Of a stretch of 64,000 bases of DNA, positions 39,812 through 48,953 are shown one piece after another. The position numbers and the translations under genes are program-made. Every line of letters begins with the position of its first letter. Position 1 is the first letter of the stretch. The stretch is taken from contig NC_037271.1 in the NCBI RefSeq assembly GCF_000002425.4, positions 10,984,178 through 11,048,177 on the forward strand. The letters are read 5' to 3'. Origin of the DNA: Physcomitrium patens. Taxonomy: Eukaryota; Streptophyta; Bryopsida; Funariales; Funariaceae. The notes beneath the pieces are model-generated. The model saw only the letters and a list, made by a program, of their open reading frames with translations. It was not told the origin of the DNA and did not search any database.

Positions 39812-41101
39812 TCAGAGTGATGCTTTTTCTTCAGTCTCGGTTTCATGCTCCTTGGAAACTTCAGTATCATTCTCGACTCCATCCTCAACTGCATCCTTCT
39901 CATCACGCTCGGTTGTAAACTTTACTTCAGTCTCAGATTTGGGATCCTTCTCTTCTTCAACACTGTGTTCTGTAGCTCCACCTTCGGCACGGAAAAGCTC
40001 CTCTCTGTCCTCAGATTGATGCTTGGCATCATCCTTAATGTGATCCTTCTCTTCATCCCCAGTGTTACTTCTATCCTCACCAGTGGAACTTATCTCTTCA
40101 ACATCAATGTGAAGCTTTCCAGCATCATCTGTCTCAAGCTTCACTCCATCTTCAGCATTGGAATGCTTCTCGTCTTCCTTGACCTCAGAATGCTTCTCAG
40201 CATCTTCGGCGTAAGAATGCTTCTCTTCTTCCTTAATCATGGAATGCTTTTCACCATCTTCGACTAAGTGCTGATCTGCGTCCCCTGTTTCATGCTCCTC
40301 AGCGTCCTCAGTTTTAGGTTTCTCTACATCCTCCACCTTCGAATGCGTTTCTACATCCTCGACCTGAGACTGTTCATCATCAGTGTGATGCTTTTCCGCA
40401 ACCTCAGCATTGGGCCGCCTCTGTTCATCCTCAGCTAAAGTCTTCCCAGCATCATTAACTGTGGAATGCTTCTCTCCATCCTCGGTTACTTGCTTCCCAG
40501 CATCCTCACCGTTGAGTAATGGAATCCCCTCCAGCTCAGTCGTACTTTCCAAACCATTGTCGACATTGTCCGAGCCTTTGAGTTGATCCTCAACTGTGTG
40601 CGTGGTCTTGGACGACACTGTCTCGCCATTTTCAACAACCTGCTCCACGACTGTCACGGACAGATCACCAGCGTTAAGAGAACTTTGGATGTCTTTCTGT
40701 TCCTTCCCCACCTCATTGAAGAGTTCCTCCGGACTTGGAAGTGCTGCAACACCCTGCGTCGGCGGTTGTGGTGGACTGTTCATGACTGCTTCCAGCGACT
40801 TTACATCTTCGTCTTTCACTACAGTAGTGGGCTCAGAGCTGTCAAGGGTGGTTGACTTGTCATCGCTCTCCACCACTGCCTGCATTGGTGGCGAACTTTT
40901 GGATGCATCATTTCCATTCAATGGTGCTTCCAGAGACTTCAGCTGTTCTCCATTACTTTTCTCAGATTTTCCTCCCTTAAGAACTGAGATAATCTTACTC
41001 ACTAAACTTAAACCGACCACAGTAGCCACTCCAATGACCACTCCTCGCTGAGTACTAAGCCCCTGTTTCCTCCCGCTGCCAAGTCTCCGCTCAGTCTCCA
41101 T
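39812..41101 (-). CDS. Acidic, repeat-rich protein with one membrane segment (429 aa), function unknown
   Basis: A single long open frame with ATG at 41101. Residues 1-19 are basic, 20-41 form one hydrophobic segment (VVIGVATVVGLSLVSKIISV) followed by lysines (K42, K45, K48). The remaining 380 residues are Glu/Asp/Lys rich, lack hydrophobic clusters and should be disordered. Residues about 195-330 contain degenerate repeats; the clearest have a nine-residue period built on EKHS (EKHSMIKEE, EKHSYAEDA, EKHSEVKED, EKHSNAEDG). A moderately hydrophobic segment followed by lysines resembles signal anchors of plastid or mitochondrial outer-membrane proteins, but this is inference. The length and codon regularity in AT-rich surroundings argue for a real gene. 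Low complexity means distant matches would be misleading. Confidence 0.75.
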   Translation of the reverse strand: METERRLGSGRKQGLSTQRGVVIGVATVVGLSLVSKIISVLKGGKSEKSNGEQLKSLEAPLNGNDASKSSPPMQAVVESDDKSTTLDSSEPTTVVKDEDVKSLEAVMNSPPQPPTQGVAALPSPEELFNEVGKEQKDIQSSLNAGDLSVTVVEQVVENGETVSSKTTHTVEDQLKGSDNVDNGLESTTELEGIPLLNGEDAGKQVTEDGEKHSTVNDAGKTLAEDEQRRPNAEVAEKHHTDDEQSQVEDVETHSKVEDVEKPKTEDAEEHETGDADQHLVEDGEKHSMIKEEEKHSYAEDAEKHSEVKEDEKHSNAEDGVKLETDDAGKLHIDVEEISSTGEDRSNTGDEEKDHIKDDAKHQSEDREELFRAEGGATEHSVEEEKDPKSETEVKFTTERDEKDAVEDGVENDTEVSKEHETETEEKASL

Positions 41102-42330
41102 CGCACTTCAACAAAAATGGGAGATCCTCTCTGAGATAAATTACCAGCGGACCTTCCAGGGCAGCCTGACCCACAGGATAGTTGAGTGTGAGATTCGAAG
41201 CCTGACGGAGAGGTGATAAAATTATTTCGCGGAGAGTTTCCTTAAGTTTCGGATATCAGAGCCGCACCATTCTGCACAGGACAACAATTCAATTAAAGCC
41301 TCGTTCGATAACCTAAACCTCGCTACCTTCATCACCTAAAAATGCTTACGAAGACGAAAGTCCCAAGGCACATTCACAAATTCCCCGCTCCTCTTACCGC
41401 ACAAACCTCCAGTCCAGTGCAGAGAAGAAAGCCAAACCAAAATGCGCACATACAAAAACGCAGCGCCATCAATGAGGCGAACACATTTGGAGCGACACCG
41501 CAACCACAAAGTTTCAAAAAACCACATGAGATTCCTAAACCCAGCACAGGGAACTTACAATCTAACCACACGGAGCTAGTGACGACAATGCCCTTCCACA
41601 ACGGACTCTCTCAGCCCACACGGTGCGGCACAATGGCCACACAATAATCCTCAGGAGAGAAATCATCACAATCCAGCAGCAAACGTACCTGAGGGGGCGG
41701 GGGACTGCGCACAAAGGACTAGGCACAGCGCTCAAGCTCTCCTCAACACGGGATCCATGGAGAGGGGAGAACTGCATAGCAACGAAACCCACAAAGCGAT
41801 CGATCAATCCATCGACATAGAATGGCAAAGTCAGTGAGTCGCGTGCACAATCTTCGTGTGGCGTCTCATCCACAGAGGTGGAGAGGATACCGGTACTTTG
41901 TTGTTTTTTATTTTGTTGTTTTTTGTTTTGTTTTGTTGCTGAGAGATTGGGTTCCAAGGGGATAAGGTGCCCTTCCCTTCCGTAAACGCCAATGCTTCTT
42001 CGAGATTCTGTGAGCCCCATCAAATTCCTCTCTTTCGCCTCCTCCTCGTGGATTTTTGGGTTGCGCGTGAGTCTCCGCCGCGGGGGCGTCCCCAGCCTCT
42101 CATCGCCCCCTTCGATGCCTGCCACCCTGGCATCCGTGACGTGGCGTATCGTGTGGATTGCTCGTACGCCACGTGGATTATCATCGTACGGTTTAGGGGA
42201 CTGACACGCGGCGGAAATCGGTCCCAAGGTTCTGGTTTTAGGGTTTGGGGTGTGGATTTTGGGTATTCGAATGGATAAATATCTGGGCATATTTTAGGGG
42301 TTTAGGGATTCTTTTTTTGTCTTGCTACTG
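41102..42330 (-). promoter_or_regulatory. Leader and promoter region of the acidic-protein gene
   Basis: This is a GC-richer block upstream of the minus-strand gene. Motifs seen are ACGTGGC at 42139-42145 (ABRE-like core), CCACGTGG at 42169-42176 (G-box) and AAACCCTAA on the minus strand at 42238-42246 (telo-box), with another TTTAGGG unit near 42300. Such elements are found in plant promoters bound by bZIP factors and in genes of growing cells. A 242-codon minus-strand frame (42290-41562) has no familiar domain and contains TTTTG-repeat-encoded sequence, so I treat it as leader, not gene. Confidence 0.5.
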
Positions 42331-43205
42331 CGGGGGAGGGGGAGAGTTCTATTCACACCTGACCCATTTTTATAAAATCAATTCAGTATGCTGGAATTGA
42401 TTTTTGAAGGACTTATTCATTTTGTAAACTTGAAGTGAAATCACGGTGACGATTGCGACACGGCCTTGGGATTCCAACTGCCTATTGAAAAACAAGTAAA
42501 CTTTTGGTTGTGTTTTACAAGACGATATTTCATATTTTCATATTTAAGATTTTATAGACCGCATTTGAATTTTATTGGACGACAAGAAATGATTGGGATT
42601 TGAGTGGTTTGAAAGTGGAAAACCTCTAAAGACTAGAATCTGTAGTACGGATTATTGTGACTACGAATATTCCCTTTTCACACAAGCATAAAAATATTTT
42701 ATTGATTTGTTTATTTAATTTTGGATAACAATTGAAAATAATCAAAACTACAGACTTCAATTGTATTCTTTGTTTACAGAACAAAATTTAATTTAAGTTA
42801 AAGTGGACCTTTTAATGTCATAAATAAATATCCAAAATTTATGTATGCATGTTTATAATCATATTCTATTTTTTAAAAAACCATATTTTATTATACTATA
42901 TTATGATTGTATATATATATTTAAATATTTATTTATATATTCATAATTATAATTTATTTCCATTCAACTACAAATAACATTTATTTTATTTTTTATTTAT
43001 TCTTCATACTACATTTAAAAGACAACTCATTATTTCATTAAAACTTAATTTAAATTTATTTCAATTTGTTGGTCTTTTTATAATAAAAGATAAAAAAATT
43101 AAGATTATAATACTAAATCATATATTTTTTTATTTTTTTATTCTTATAAAACATTAGATTCTTTCATTTATTTTGAAATACTAACAATATAATGTATATA
43201 AATGC

Positions 43206-43245
<40 letters not shown>

Positions 43246-44689
43246 TTATTTATTTTAATAGAAAGATTACAACACCAACTTTTTTTGGGTTTGAATACTA
43301 CTTAACTTTTATTGAAAACTTCTCTATATATGCAATTCTTTGTCTTTTCCAAAGAAAGAGTGAATGCCTCTAATTTTTTAAGATTTTTTTCATATTTAGA
43401 TTAAAGTTTAGATAAGATACAAGTTTTGCATCTTCTAATTTGATTATAGAAGAAAGTACCTCTCTTCTAAATTCAATCAATATCTTGCTACTAATGATAT
43501 TTAATAGCAACTCACCATTGCCTATACTTTGTAGCAAAGTGGTATAGCAAAACATAAAAACTAAACACTCTTCAATGCAATATGGTGTATGCTCCACAAA
43601 GCCAAATGAACAAAACCATATTGTAGTGAGGCAGTCACTTGTGTTAAGTACCTTTAGAATCAAAGTCCTACAAAAGCATTTCATTGCAAGAAAAATCAAT
43701 TCAAACTTTGGTATTATAAAAAAATCTCATATCTTTCACTAACAAGTTTTTTGAAGTAAATGCTTCACTAAGTTCTTGGATGTTATTTGAGTAAAATTTG
43801 ATAATAAATCTTGTGAATGCATCCTTTTTTGATTATAAATTCTAAAATATTAGTAACAAAATGGATGTTTCTTATAATGTCATGTTTTAGGAAGAACTTA
43901 TCTATTGTTTTTTTCTTGCTTCTATTGCAAACTTTTAGTCAAACCAATGTTTTTACCAATCAAGTGGCTCTTCACTATCTATTACAATTACTTCAACTTC
44001 TGCTTTATATAGTCCACAATTCCACCATCATAACTACTAGGTTCTATATTTTGTAACAAATCATAATTCTATTGTCACATCAACATGTAATTTTACTTCC
44101 ATAATAATTGCAACTCCATTGTTCTTGCAATCCATGCCCTCTTCTACTTTCAATCAATTGGAGATTGTCCTTCCACTTACAACTACAATTCTTTCAACAA
44201 TAGCTTTATTTACGCTTATTTTTTATATAAAAAATCCCTCTCGACCTCAAGGCTTGCTAGCAAGTCTATGCAACCTTCCAGCCTTCTCTTCACAACCTCA
44301 CTTTCTTATGAAGGGTCCTTGTATAGCCAATTCTTTACTTCACTTTAGTTAGTTATTCAATCCATATTTAAGGTTGGATGTGATGCCACATATTTGCCAA
44401 CATGACTAACTTTCTTGCACATCTTAGCAATCAGCTTCAATTAGTGTTAATACTAAGGACTTTCTTCCATTATTGATTCCACCATCAATACTACTCCAAT
44501 AGTCCTTTTGTACTACAAAGGATGTGCTTCTTTTTTGTGATTTTGCAAAAAACTATGATATTGCCTTGTTTTAACTTTGTAATGCCATTTCAAGTTTTCT
44601 AGCTCCGAACGGGCTTTGTTCATCATAATTGAAGTCTCTCTAAAATCCACAATCTATATCCAAGTAGCAAACTCTCTATATACTTTCTA
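42331..44689. other. AT-rich intergenic sequence, possibly including the worn-out 5' half of copia element E
   Basis: It includes a (TA)n tract at 43209-43242. Between 43380 and 44690 the composition resembles element E but I cannot read gag or integrase motifs with confidence. No host gene is seen. Confidence 0.5.
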
Positions 44690-45370
44690 ATGGCAATAAG
44701 CTATAGTAGATGAATCCAACTTATATGTGGCCAATAGTACCTAAATTTTCACAAAATTACAATATATCTGCCAACTTATAACTTATAAATGGATTTTAAA
44801 AATCAAACTAAAAAGCTTTGCCTAATTAAAATGATTCAAATCAAGATTGATTGCTTGCAAATTCAAGTGGATTTTTGACCTAGATTACAAAAAAAAATAA
44901 TCTTATTGATTGTTAGCATTTAATCTATTTGATTGTTTCTTGCTATGGTTGTTGAGCTAAATTTACATGTCCATTAAATGGACAATAAGACAATCTTTTT
45001 AAATAATTTACTTCAAGATGAGATTTACATAAAGATTCCAAAAGGCGTCACCCTTCCATATCTTAACTTAGTCTATCAACTTCAAAATACTATTTATGAC
45101 CTCAAACAATCTATCTACAAGTGGTTCAAAGTTATTACTTTATTTCTCACCACTCTTTGATTTATAAATTCAACAACAAATGGCATTGTCTATTACTTTA
45201 ATTACAACCAAAAATTCTATACTCAAGTTATATATGAATGATATCCCAATTGCAAGTAGCAATTTTCTTCTATTTCAAACTATTAAATACCAACTCTAAT
45301 CTTTGTTCTTACTATCTGATTTGGATAAAGTACACTACATCTTAAGCCTCTAAGTCACTCACAATCTCTA
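44690..45370 (+). mobile_element. Element E: decayed Ty1/copia reverse transcriptase, left part
   Basis: Translation shows KWILKIK and FKSRLIACKF (family KWVYKIK and KARLVAKGF). The frame at 44978-45160 reads KTIFLNNLLQDEIYIKIPKG and YDLKQSIYKWF (family TAFLNGDLEEEVYMKIPPG and YGLKQSPRKWF). YMNDIPIASSN stands in place of YVDDILIAGN, and LSDLDKVHYIL in place of MKDLGEAHYIL. The block ends at 45370 where element A is inserted. The catalytic Asp is changed and stops occur. Confidence 0.8.
45366..45370. repeat. Target-site duplication of element A, left copy (CTCTA)
   Basis: Identical to 57895-57899. Five bases is the usual length for gypsy integration. Confidence 0.9.
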
Positions 45371-45388
45371 TGTCATGGACATACATTG

Positions 45389-45521
45389 GAAGATTCTTCG
45401 AATATTCTTTTAGAATATTCTCTAAAGATTCTCTAAAGATTCCTTTAGAAGGTTCTAGAAGATTCTTAGAATATTCCCTAAAGATTCTCTTAGAAGGTTC
45501 TAGAATATTCTTAGAAGGTTC
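45389..45521 (+). promoter_or_regulatory. Array of heat-shock-element palindromes in the A LTR
   Basis: Nine GAANNTTC palindromes at 45389, 45400, 45413, 45448, 45458, 45469, 45493, 45503 and 45514. Two pairs (45448/45458 and 45493/45503) are spaced exactly ten bases apart, giving four alternating GAA/TTC units each, the form bound by trimeric heat-shock factors. The array ends about 115 bases before the TATA box. The right LTR repeats it. Confidence 0.75.
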
Positions 45522-45635
45522 TAAAATATTCTGATAGATTCTAGGAAGTTGCTCGAGAAGTTTCATAATTAGTAGAAGTTGTTGGAGAAGCGTCCTAGTT
45601 AGCGGAAGTAGCTCGAGAAGCTTCCTATTCAGTAG

Positions 45636-45643
45636 TATATATA
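45636..45643 (+). promoter_or_regulatory. TATA box of the A LTR
   Basis: TATATATA. The predicted start 32 bases downstream (45668) is where the 11-nt primer sequence begins. B and C LTRs have the same arrangement at 31 bases. Confidence 0.8.
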
Positions 45644-45667
45644 GGAGTCGAGGCTGAAGGGTTCTTC

Positions 45668-45678
45668 AGTCTCGACAA
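45668..45678 (+). promoter_or_regulatory. Predicted 5' end of the A transcript, self-primer segment
   Basis: AGTCTCGACAA is the exact reverse complement of the primer-binding site at 45806-45816; the preceding C extends the match to 12. The right-LTR copy is at 57759-57769. Confidence 0.7.
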
Positions 45679-45805
45679 CACATCTCTTGGAGTTCTAGCT
45701 CACCTTTCTGGTGTTGTTCTTGTACTCATCTGTTTAATCTAGTTCTGCCACTTCTTCTTGAACTTCTTGTTAGATTTCAAGTCTGTATTTTGTGTCCGTG
45801 ACAGT

Positions 45806-45816
45806 TTGTCGAGACT
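45806..45816 (+). promoter_or_regulatory. Element A primer-binding site, complementary to its own transcript start
   Basis: TTGTCGAGACT starts two bases (GT) after the LTR end CA. The two extra bases are what an integrase would trim. Pairing to 45668-45678 is perfect. A tRNA-iMet-like sequence (TGGTATCAGAGC, 45827-45838) lies 23 bases after the LTR, too far for standard tRNA priming. Confidence 0.75.
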
Positions 45817-45857
45817 GCATTTTCACTGGTATCAGAGCTAGTTCCTTCTTGTTAGAG

Positions 45858-46060
45858 AGTGGATTACCCCTCTTCTTGAAGGTGTGCTAGTGTTTTAGAG
45901 GTTGCGGATTACCCTCCTCTAAACTAATATCTCTTCTTTCTCAATATTGGAGCCTTATTCTTCTTGGAGAGAGTGGATTACCCCTCATCTTGGAGTCTTA
46001 AGGCGTTTTAGAGGTTGCGGAGTACTCTCCTCTGAACCAATATTGTCCTCTTGTCAAAAC
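45858..46060 (+). repeat. Tandem leader module with conserved hairpins
   Basis: Two copies of roughly 80-90 bases, offset by about 120 (from 45858 and 45978). Each has GAGAGTGGATTACCCCTC followed by TTTAGAGG, a loop around TTGCGGATTACCCT, and CCTCTAAA (CCTCTGAA in copy 2). Element B has a single copy with stem TTAGAAG/CTTTTAA and the same loop. Confidence 0.65.
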
Positions 46061-46106
46061 TCTTTTTTCTTCTTTCTGAAGGTTAGCCGAAGGTTAAGAC
46101 GTTAAA

Positions 46107-47099
46107 ATGGCTGAAAGTTTGGAATCCAAACTAGACGCCATCATAAATGCTCTTACCTTGTTGTCACATAGGACAACAGAGATCGAAGGAGTCATGGTAG
46201 GACTCCATAATAATGGAGCATCTGGGATAGCGCCATCTAAAGCATATCAGCCTCAAACTTCTGCGCCAGAAGAAGCAGTTCTACCTCCATTTCAACAAGA
46301 TCGAGTAGTCCTACAACGAAAGGAGCCTCGAGTTAGTCTTCCGGATAAGTTTGATGGAACTCGTTCCAAGTTTCGAGGTTTTGTCAACCAAATCAGGTTG
46401 ATAACAATTTTACAGCCCGAACGTTATCCGACGGAGGAAGCGCGTGTTGGGCTTGTTGGAACCTTGCTTACAGCACAAGCTCTGTCTTGGTTTACTCCCT
46501 TGTTCGAGAAGCGATCGCCAATCCTGAGCAACTTTGAAACGTTCTTGGAGGCGTTTGCAGAAGCATTTGGCGAGCATGATAAAGTTCGATGGGCTACAAC
46601 AAAGATCCGATCGCTACGACAAGGAATACGCTCTGCATCAGTCTATGCCTCGGATTTCAGACAATTGGCAAGTGACATTAATTGGGGTGAAGAGGCGTTG
46701 GTGAGTCAGTTTTATTGGGGCTTCAAGGATGATGTGAAGGACTTGCTGTTATCTCTTCCTGATCCTCAAACGCTCAACGAAGCTATTAGCCAAGCTGTAA
46801 AGTGTGACAACCGCCTATTCCAACGTCGCCAAGACCAACGTCCAAGACACCAAATGACTCGTTACGACGTGACTATGTCTGCAAATAGCTTAAACTCACA
46901 TTCGGAGGCAACAGACATGCAAATCGACACGGCGCGTGTCCGATCTCTTACTCCAACAGAGAAGAAACGGCGTATGAAGGAAGGGTTATGTTTGTACTGT
47001 GGAGAAGAAGGTTACAAGGTTGGAAATTGCCCAAAGAAGCAAAATTGGCACCCTGTCAAGACTAGAAGTGCGATGATTTCGGAAAACGACGACGCCTAG
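46107..47099 (+). CDS. gag: Element A gag (capsid and nucleocapsid), 330 aa
   Basis: Gag packages the element RNA into virus-like particles in the cytoplasm. The Retrotrans_gag domain covers about residues 75-235 ([64 protein letters not shown]). A CCHC zinc knuckle lies near residue 300 ([14 protein letters not shown]), with Tyr where the His is usual, so the knuckle may be impaired; B has His. The ATG at 46107 follows the leader, and B gag starts in the corresponding place. The frame ends at TAG 47097-47099 and pol follows in the -1 frame. Confidence 0.93.
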   Translation: MAESLESKLDAIINALTLLSHRTTEIEGVMVGLHNNGASGIAPSKAYQPQTSAPEEAVLPPFQQDRVVLQRKEPRVSLPDKFDGTRSKFRGFVNQIRLITILQPERYPTEEARVGLVGTLLTAQALSWFTPLFEKRSPILSNFETFLEAFAEAFGEHDKVRWATTKIRSLRQGIRSASVYASDFRQLASDINWGEEALVSQFYWGFKDDVKDLLLSLPDPQTLNEAISQAVKCDNRLFQRRQDQRPRHQMTRYDVTMSANSLNSHSEATDMQIDTARVRSLTPTEKKRRMKEGLCLYCGEEGYKVGNCPKKQNWHPVKTRSAMISENDDA

Positions 47100-48374
47100 C
47101 CACAGTAGGAACCGTGCGGCTAGACAATCTAATATCACGACAACAATCAGGTTCCTCCTTCTCTGTCCAACCTGCCCGTTGCTTTACAATTCCTTTGTTT
47201 TTAGGCCCTCAAAAACAAAAAACTTTAGCTTTATTGGATTCGGGGGCATCTACTTGTTTTTTAGATGAAGAGTTTGCTAAACGCCACAAGATCCGTTTAG
47301 TACAGAAGTCCAAACCTGTTCACGTAGAGGTGATAGATGGACGACCCTTATTGTCAGGCAACGTTACCCACGAATCAGAACCTATAGAAGTGGTGTTTAA
47401 GGACCATAGTAGTCACGTTATTTTTAATATTATTAGAACCCCATCAAGCCCTGTTATCCTTGGTCTTTCTTGGTTAGAAGATCATAATCCGTCCATTGAT
47501 TGGAGGCTACGAAGGATAACATTTCCTGAAAAAAATAATAATAAACCTGTTGGTAGAACCTACATGAAGAAATCCATGTTTATTGGAGCGAGAGCGTTCC
47601 TAAGATCGTCCAAGGAAGGTGCACCATTTGTCATTTATGCAGCTCCAACTAGCGGCGAGAATATCTCAACATCGAATATACCAGAGCAATATAGGGATTT
47701 TGAAGACGTGTTTCAGAAGAAGAACGCCGATATACTGCCGGAACATCGACCATATGATTGCGCCATAGACTTGGAGGAAGGAGCGCAACCACCTTTTGGT
47801 CCAATATACAACCTATCGCAGACGGAGTTGGCAGAATTGCGGAAGTACATCGATGAGAATCTAGCCAAGAATTTTATTCGACATTCAAAGTCGCCAGCTG
47901 GAGCACCAATCCTATTCGTGAAGAAAAAGGATGGCTCACTGTGGATGTGCGTGGACTACCGAGGACTCAACAAGGTGACCAAGAAAAATCGCTATCCCTT
48001 ATCTTTGATCTCTGGCCTCCTAGATCAACTTGGACGTGCAAGGATTTTTACAAAGATTGATTTAAGAGGAGCCTACAACCTTGTGCGAATCAAAGAAGGA
48101 GATGAATGGAAGACAGCCTTTCGTACAAGGTATGGCCATTTTGAGTACAATGTCATGCCTTTTGGTCTTACCAATGCTCCAGCGGTCTTTCAACATATGA
48201 TGAATGACATCTTTCGGGAGTACCTCGATGACTTTGTTGTCATCTATCTGGATGATATTTTGATATTTTCCAAGAATGAAGAAGAACATGAGAAGCACGT
48301 TTGTTTGGTTCTTGAAAAACTACGCGAACAAGGACTCTACGCCAAGTTGGAGAAGTGTCAATTTCACCAGAATG
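47066..48374 (+). pseudogene. pol: Element A pol, 5' part: protease and reverse transcriptase, cut by element B
   Basis: The pol frame is -1 relative to gag and opens at 47066, overlapping gag by 34 bases. Residues read [11 protein letters not shown] before the first GTG (47114), conserved in B and C, so pol is probably made by a -1 frame change near TCGGAAAACGA (47079-47089) rather than by its own start. The protease active site is [10 protein letters not shown] has [29 protein letters not shown] and the catalytic YLDD (48245-48256). At 48374 the frame runs into the LTR of element B, and it resumes at 54728. Confidence 0.92.
48370..48374. repeat. Target-site duplication of element B, left copy (GAATG)
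   Basis: Identical to 54723-54727. It lies within the RT frame of element A, and the A frame continues directly after the right copy. Confidence 0.95.
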
Positions 48375-48912
48375 TGTCAAGGACAAGAACTCGATGAAAG
48401 CTAAAGAGTAAGTGAGACTTTTCTCAAAGAAATAGGACAAAATAGAAATATGTATATTAAGAAAGAAACTGGAATGGCTATTGCCAAAATACAAGAAAAC
48501 TAGAGACCCTTGAAACTAGACTAGAAGCTAGAAAGGAGTTGAGAAGAGTGAAGAGGGCTTCACTCTTGCCTCTATATATACTATCTAACTAGAAGCCACG
48601 TGGCGATGTTCTATAAGACCTCCAATATATGTTGACTTTCTAGGCCACATGCCTTTGCTTGCAAGGCAAGTTTTCTATGGATGGACCACATAGTTATCTT
48701 GTTCTTTAAGCTTCCAACATGTGTGGCACATGGCTAACTTATTGACCAAGTTTCTAGCCTAAAAGTCAACTATAGACTCCTATAAAGTCAAAGCAGCGTC
48801 TATGAAGCTTCTAAGAAGCTTCTCTAGAAGATATTACATAATTAACCTACTTTTATCTACTTTTACATACTTTGATGTATTCATATAGGTAATTATATGT
48901 ATGTCCGTGACA
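48375..48912 (-). repeat. Element B 3' LTR
   Basis: The plus strand reads TGTCAAGGAC at one end and TCCGTGACA at the other. It holds a TATA box (48573-48580) with a G-box CCACGTGGC (48596-48604) just upstream in the sense of the element, and two GAAGCTTC palindromes (48804-48811, 48815-48822). The primer segment carries one change relative to the 5' LTR. Confidence 0.95.
48596..48604 (-). promoter_or_regulatory. G-box next to the TATA box in the B LTR (3' copy)
   Basis: CCACGTGGC lies about 16 bases upstream of TATATATA in element orientation and is repeated in the 5' LTR at 54406-54414. C LTRs have lost it (TTTGTGGC). Such sites bind plant bZIP and bHLH factors. Confidence 0.55.
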
Positions 48913-48929
48913 TTACCTCCCCTTCTAGG
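48913..48929 (-). promoter_or_regulatory. Element B polypurine tract
   Basis: The minus strand reads CCTAGAAGGGGAGGTAA, directly before the 3' LTR start TGTCA. It primes plus-strand DNA synthesis. A and C have near-identical tracts ending GAGGTGA or GAGGTAA. Confidence 0.85.
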
Positions 48930-48953
48930 GACGAGTTCCACGAGGAGCGGTGA

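Larger units (their letters stand above)
45371..45803 (+). repeat. Element A 5' LTR
   Basis: It begins TGTCATGGACA and ends TGTCCGTGACA, so its ends are inverted repeats. U3 carries heat-shock-element palindromes (45389-45521), then TATATATA (45636-45643), a TSS-proximal inverted repeat and the predicted transcript start near 45668. Confidence 0.95.

Noticed and set aside
40583-41051. Plus-strand frames of 90 and 151 codons opposite the acidic-protein gene
   Set aside because: Antisense to a 429-codon frame with clear repeats; open only because of codon bias in the sense strand.
41562-42290. Minus-strand 242-codon open frame upstream of the acidic-protein gene
   Set aside because: It has no recognisable domain, includes residues coded by a TTTTG-type repeat, and overlaps promoter-like motifs. 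Its length is explained by the locally higher GC content.
45371-45560. GAA/TTC-rich stretch as a possible CRISPR-like or satellite array
   Set aside because: Unit spacing is variable, both copies are bounded by LTR ends, and the units are heat-shock-type palindromes in a U3 region.
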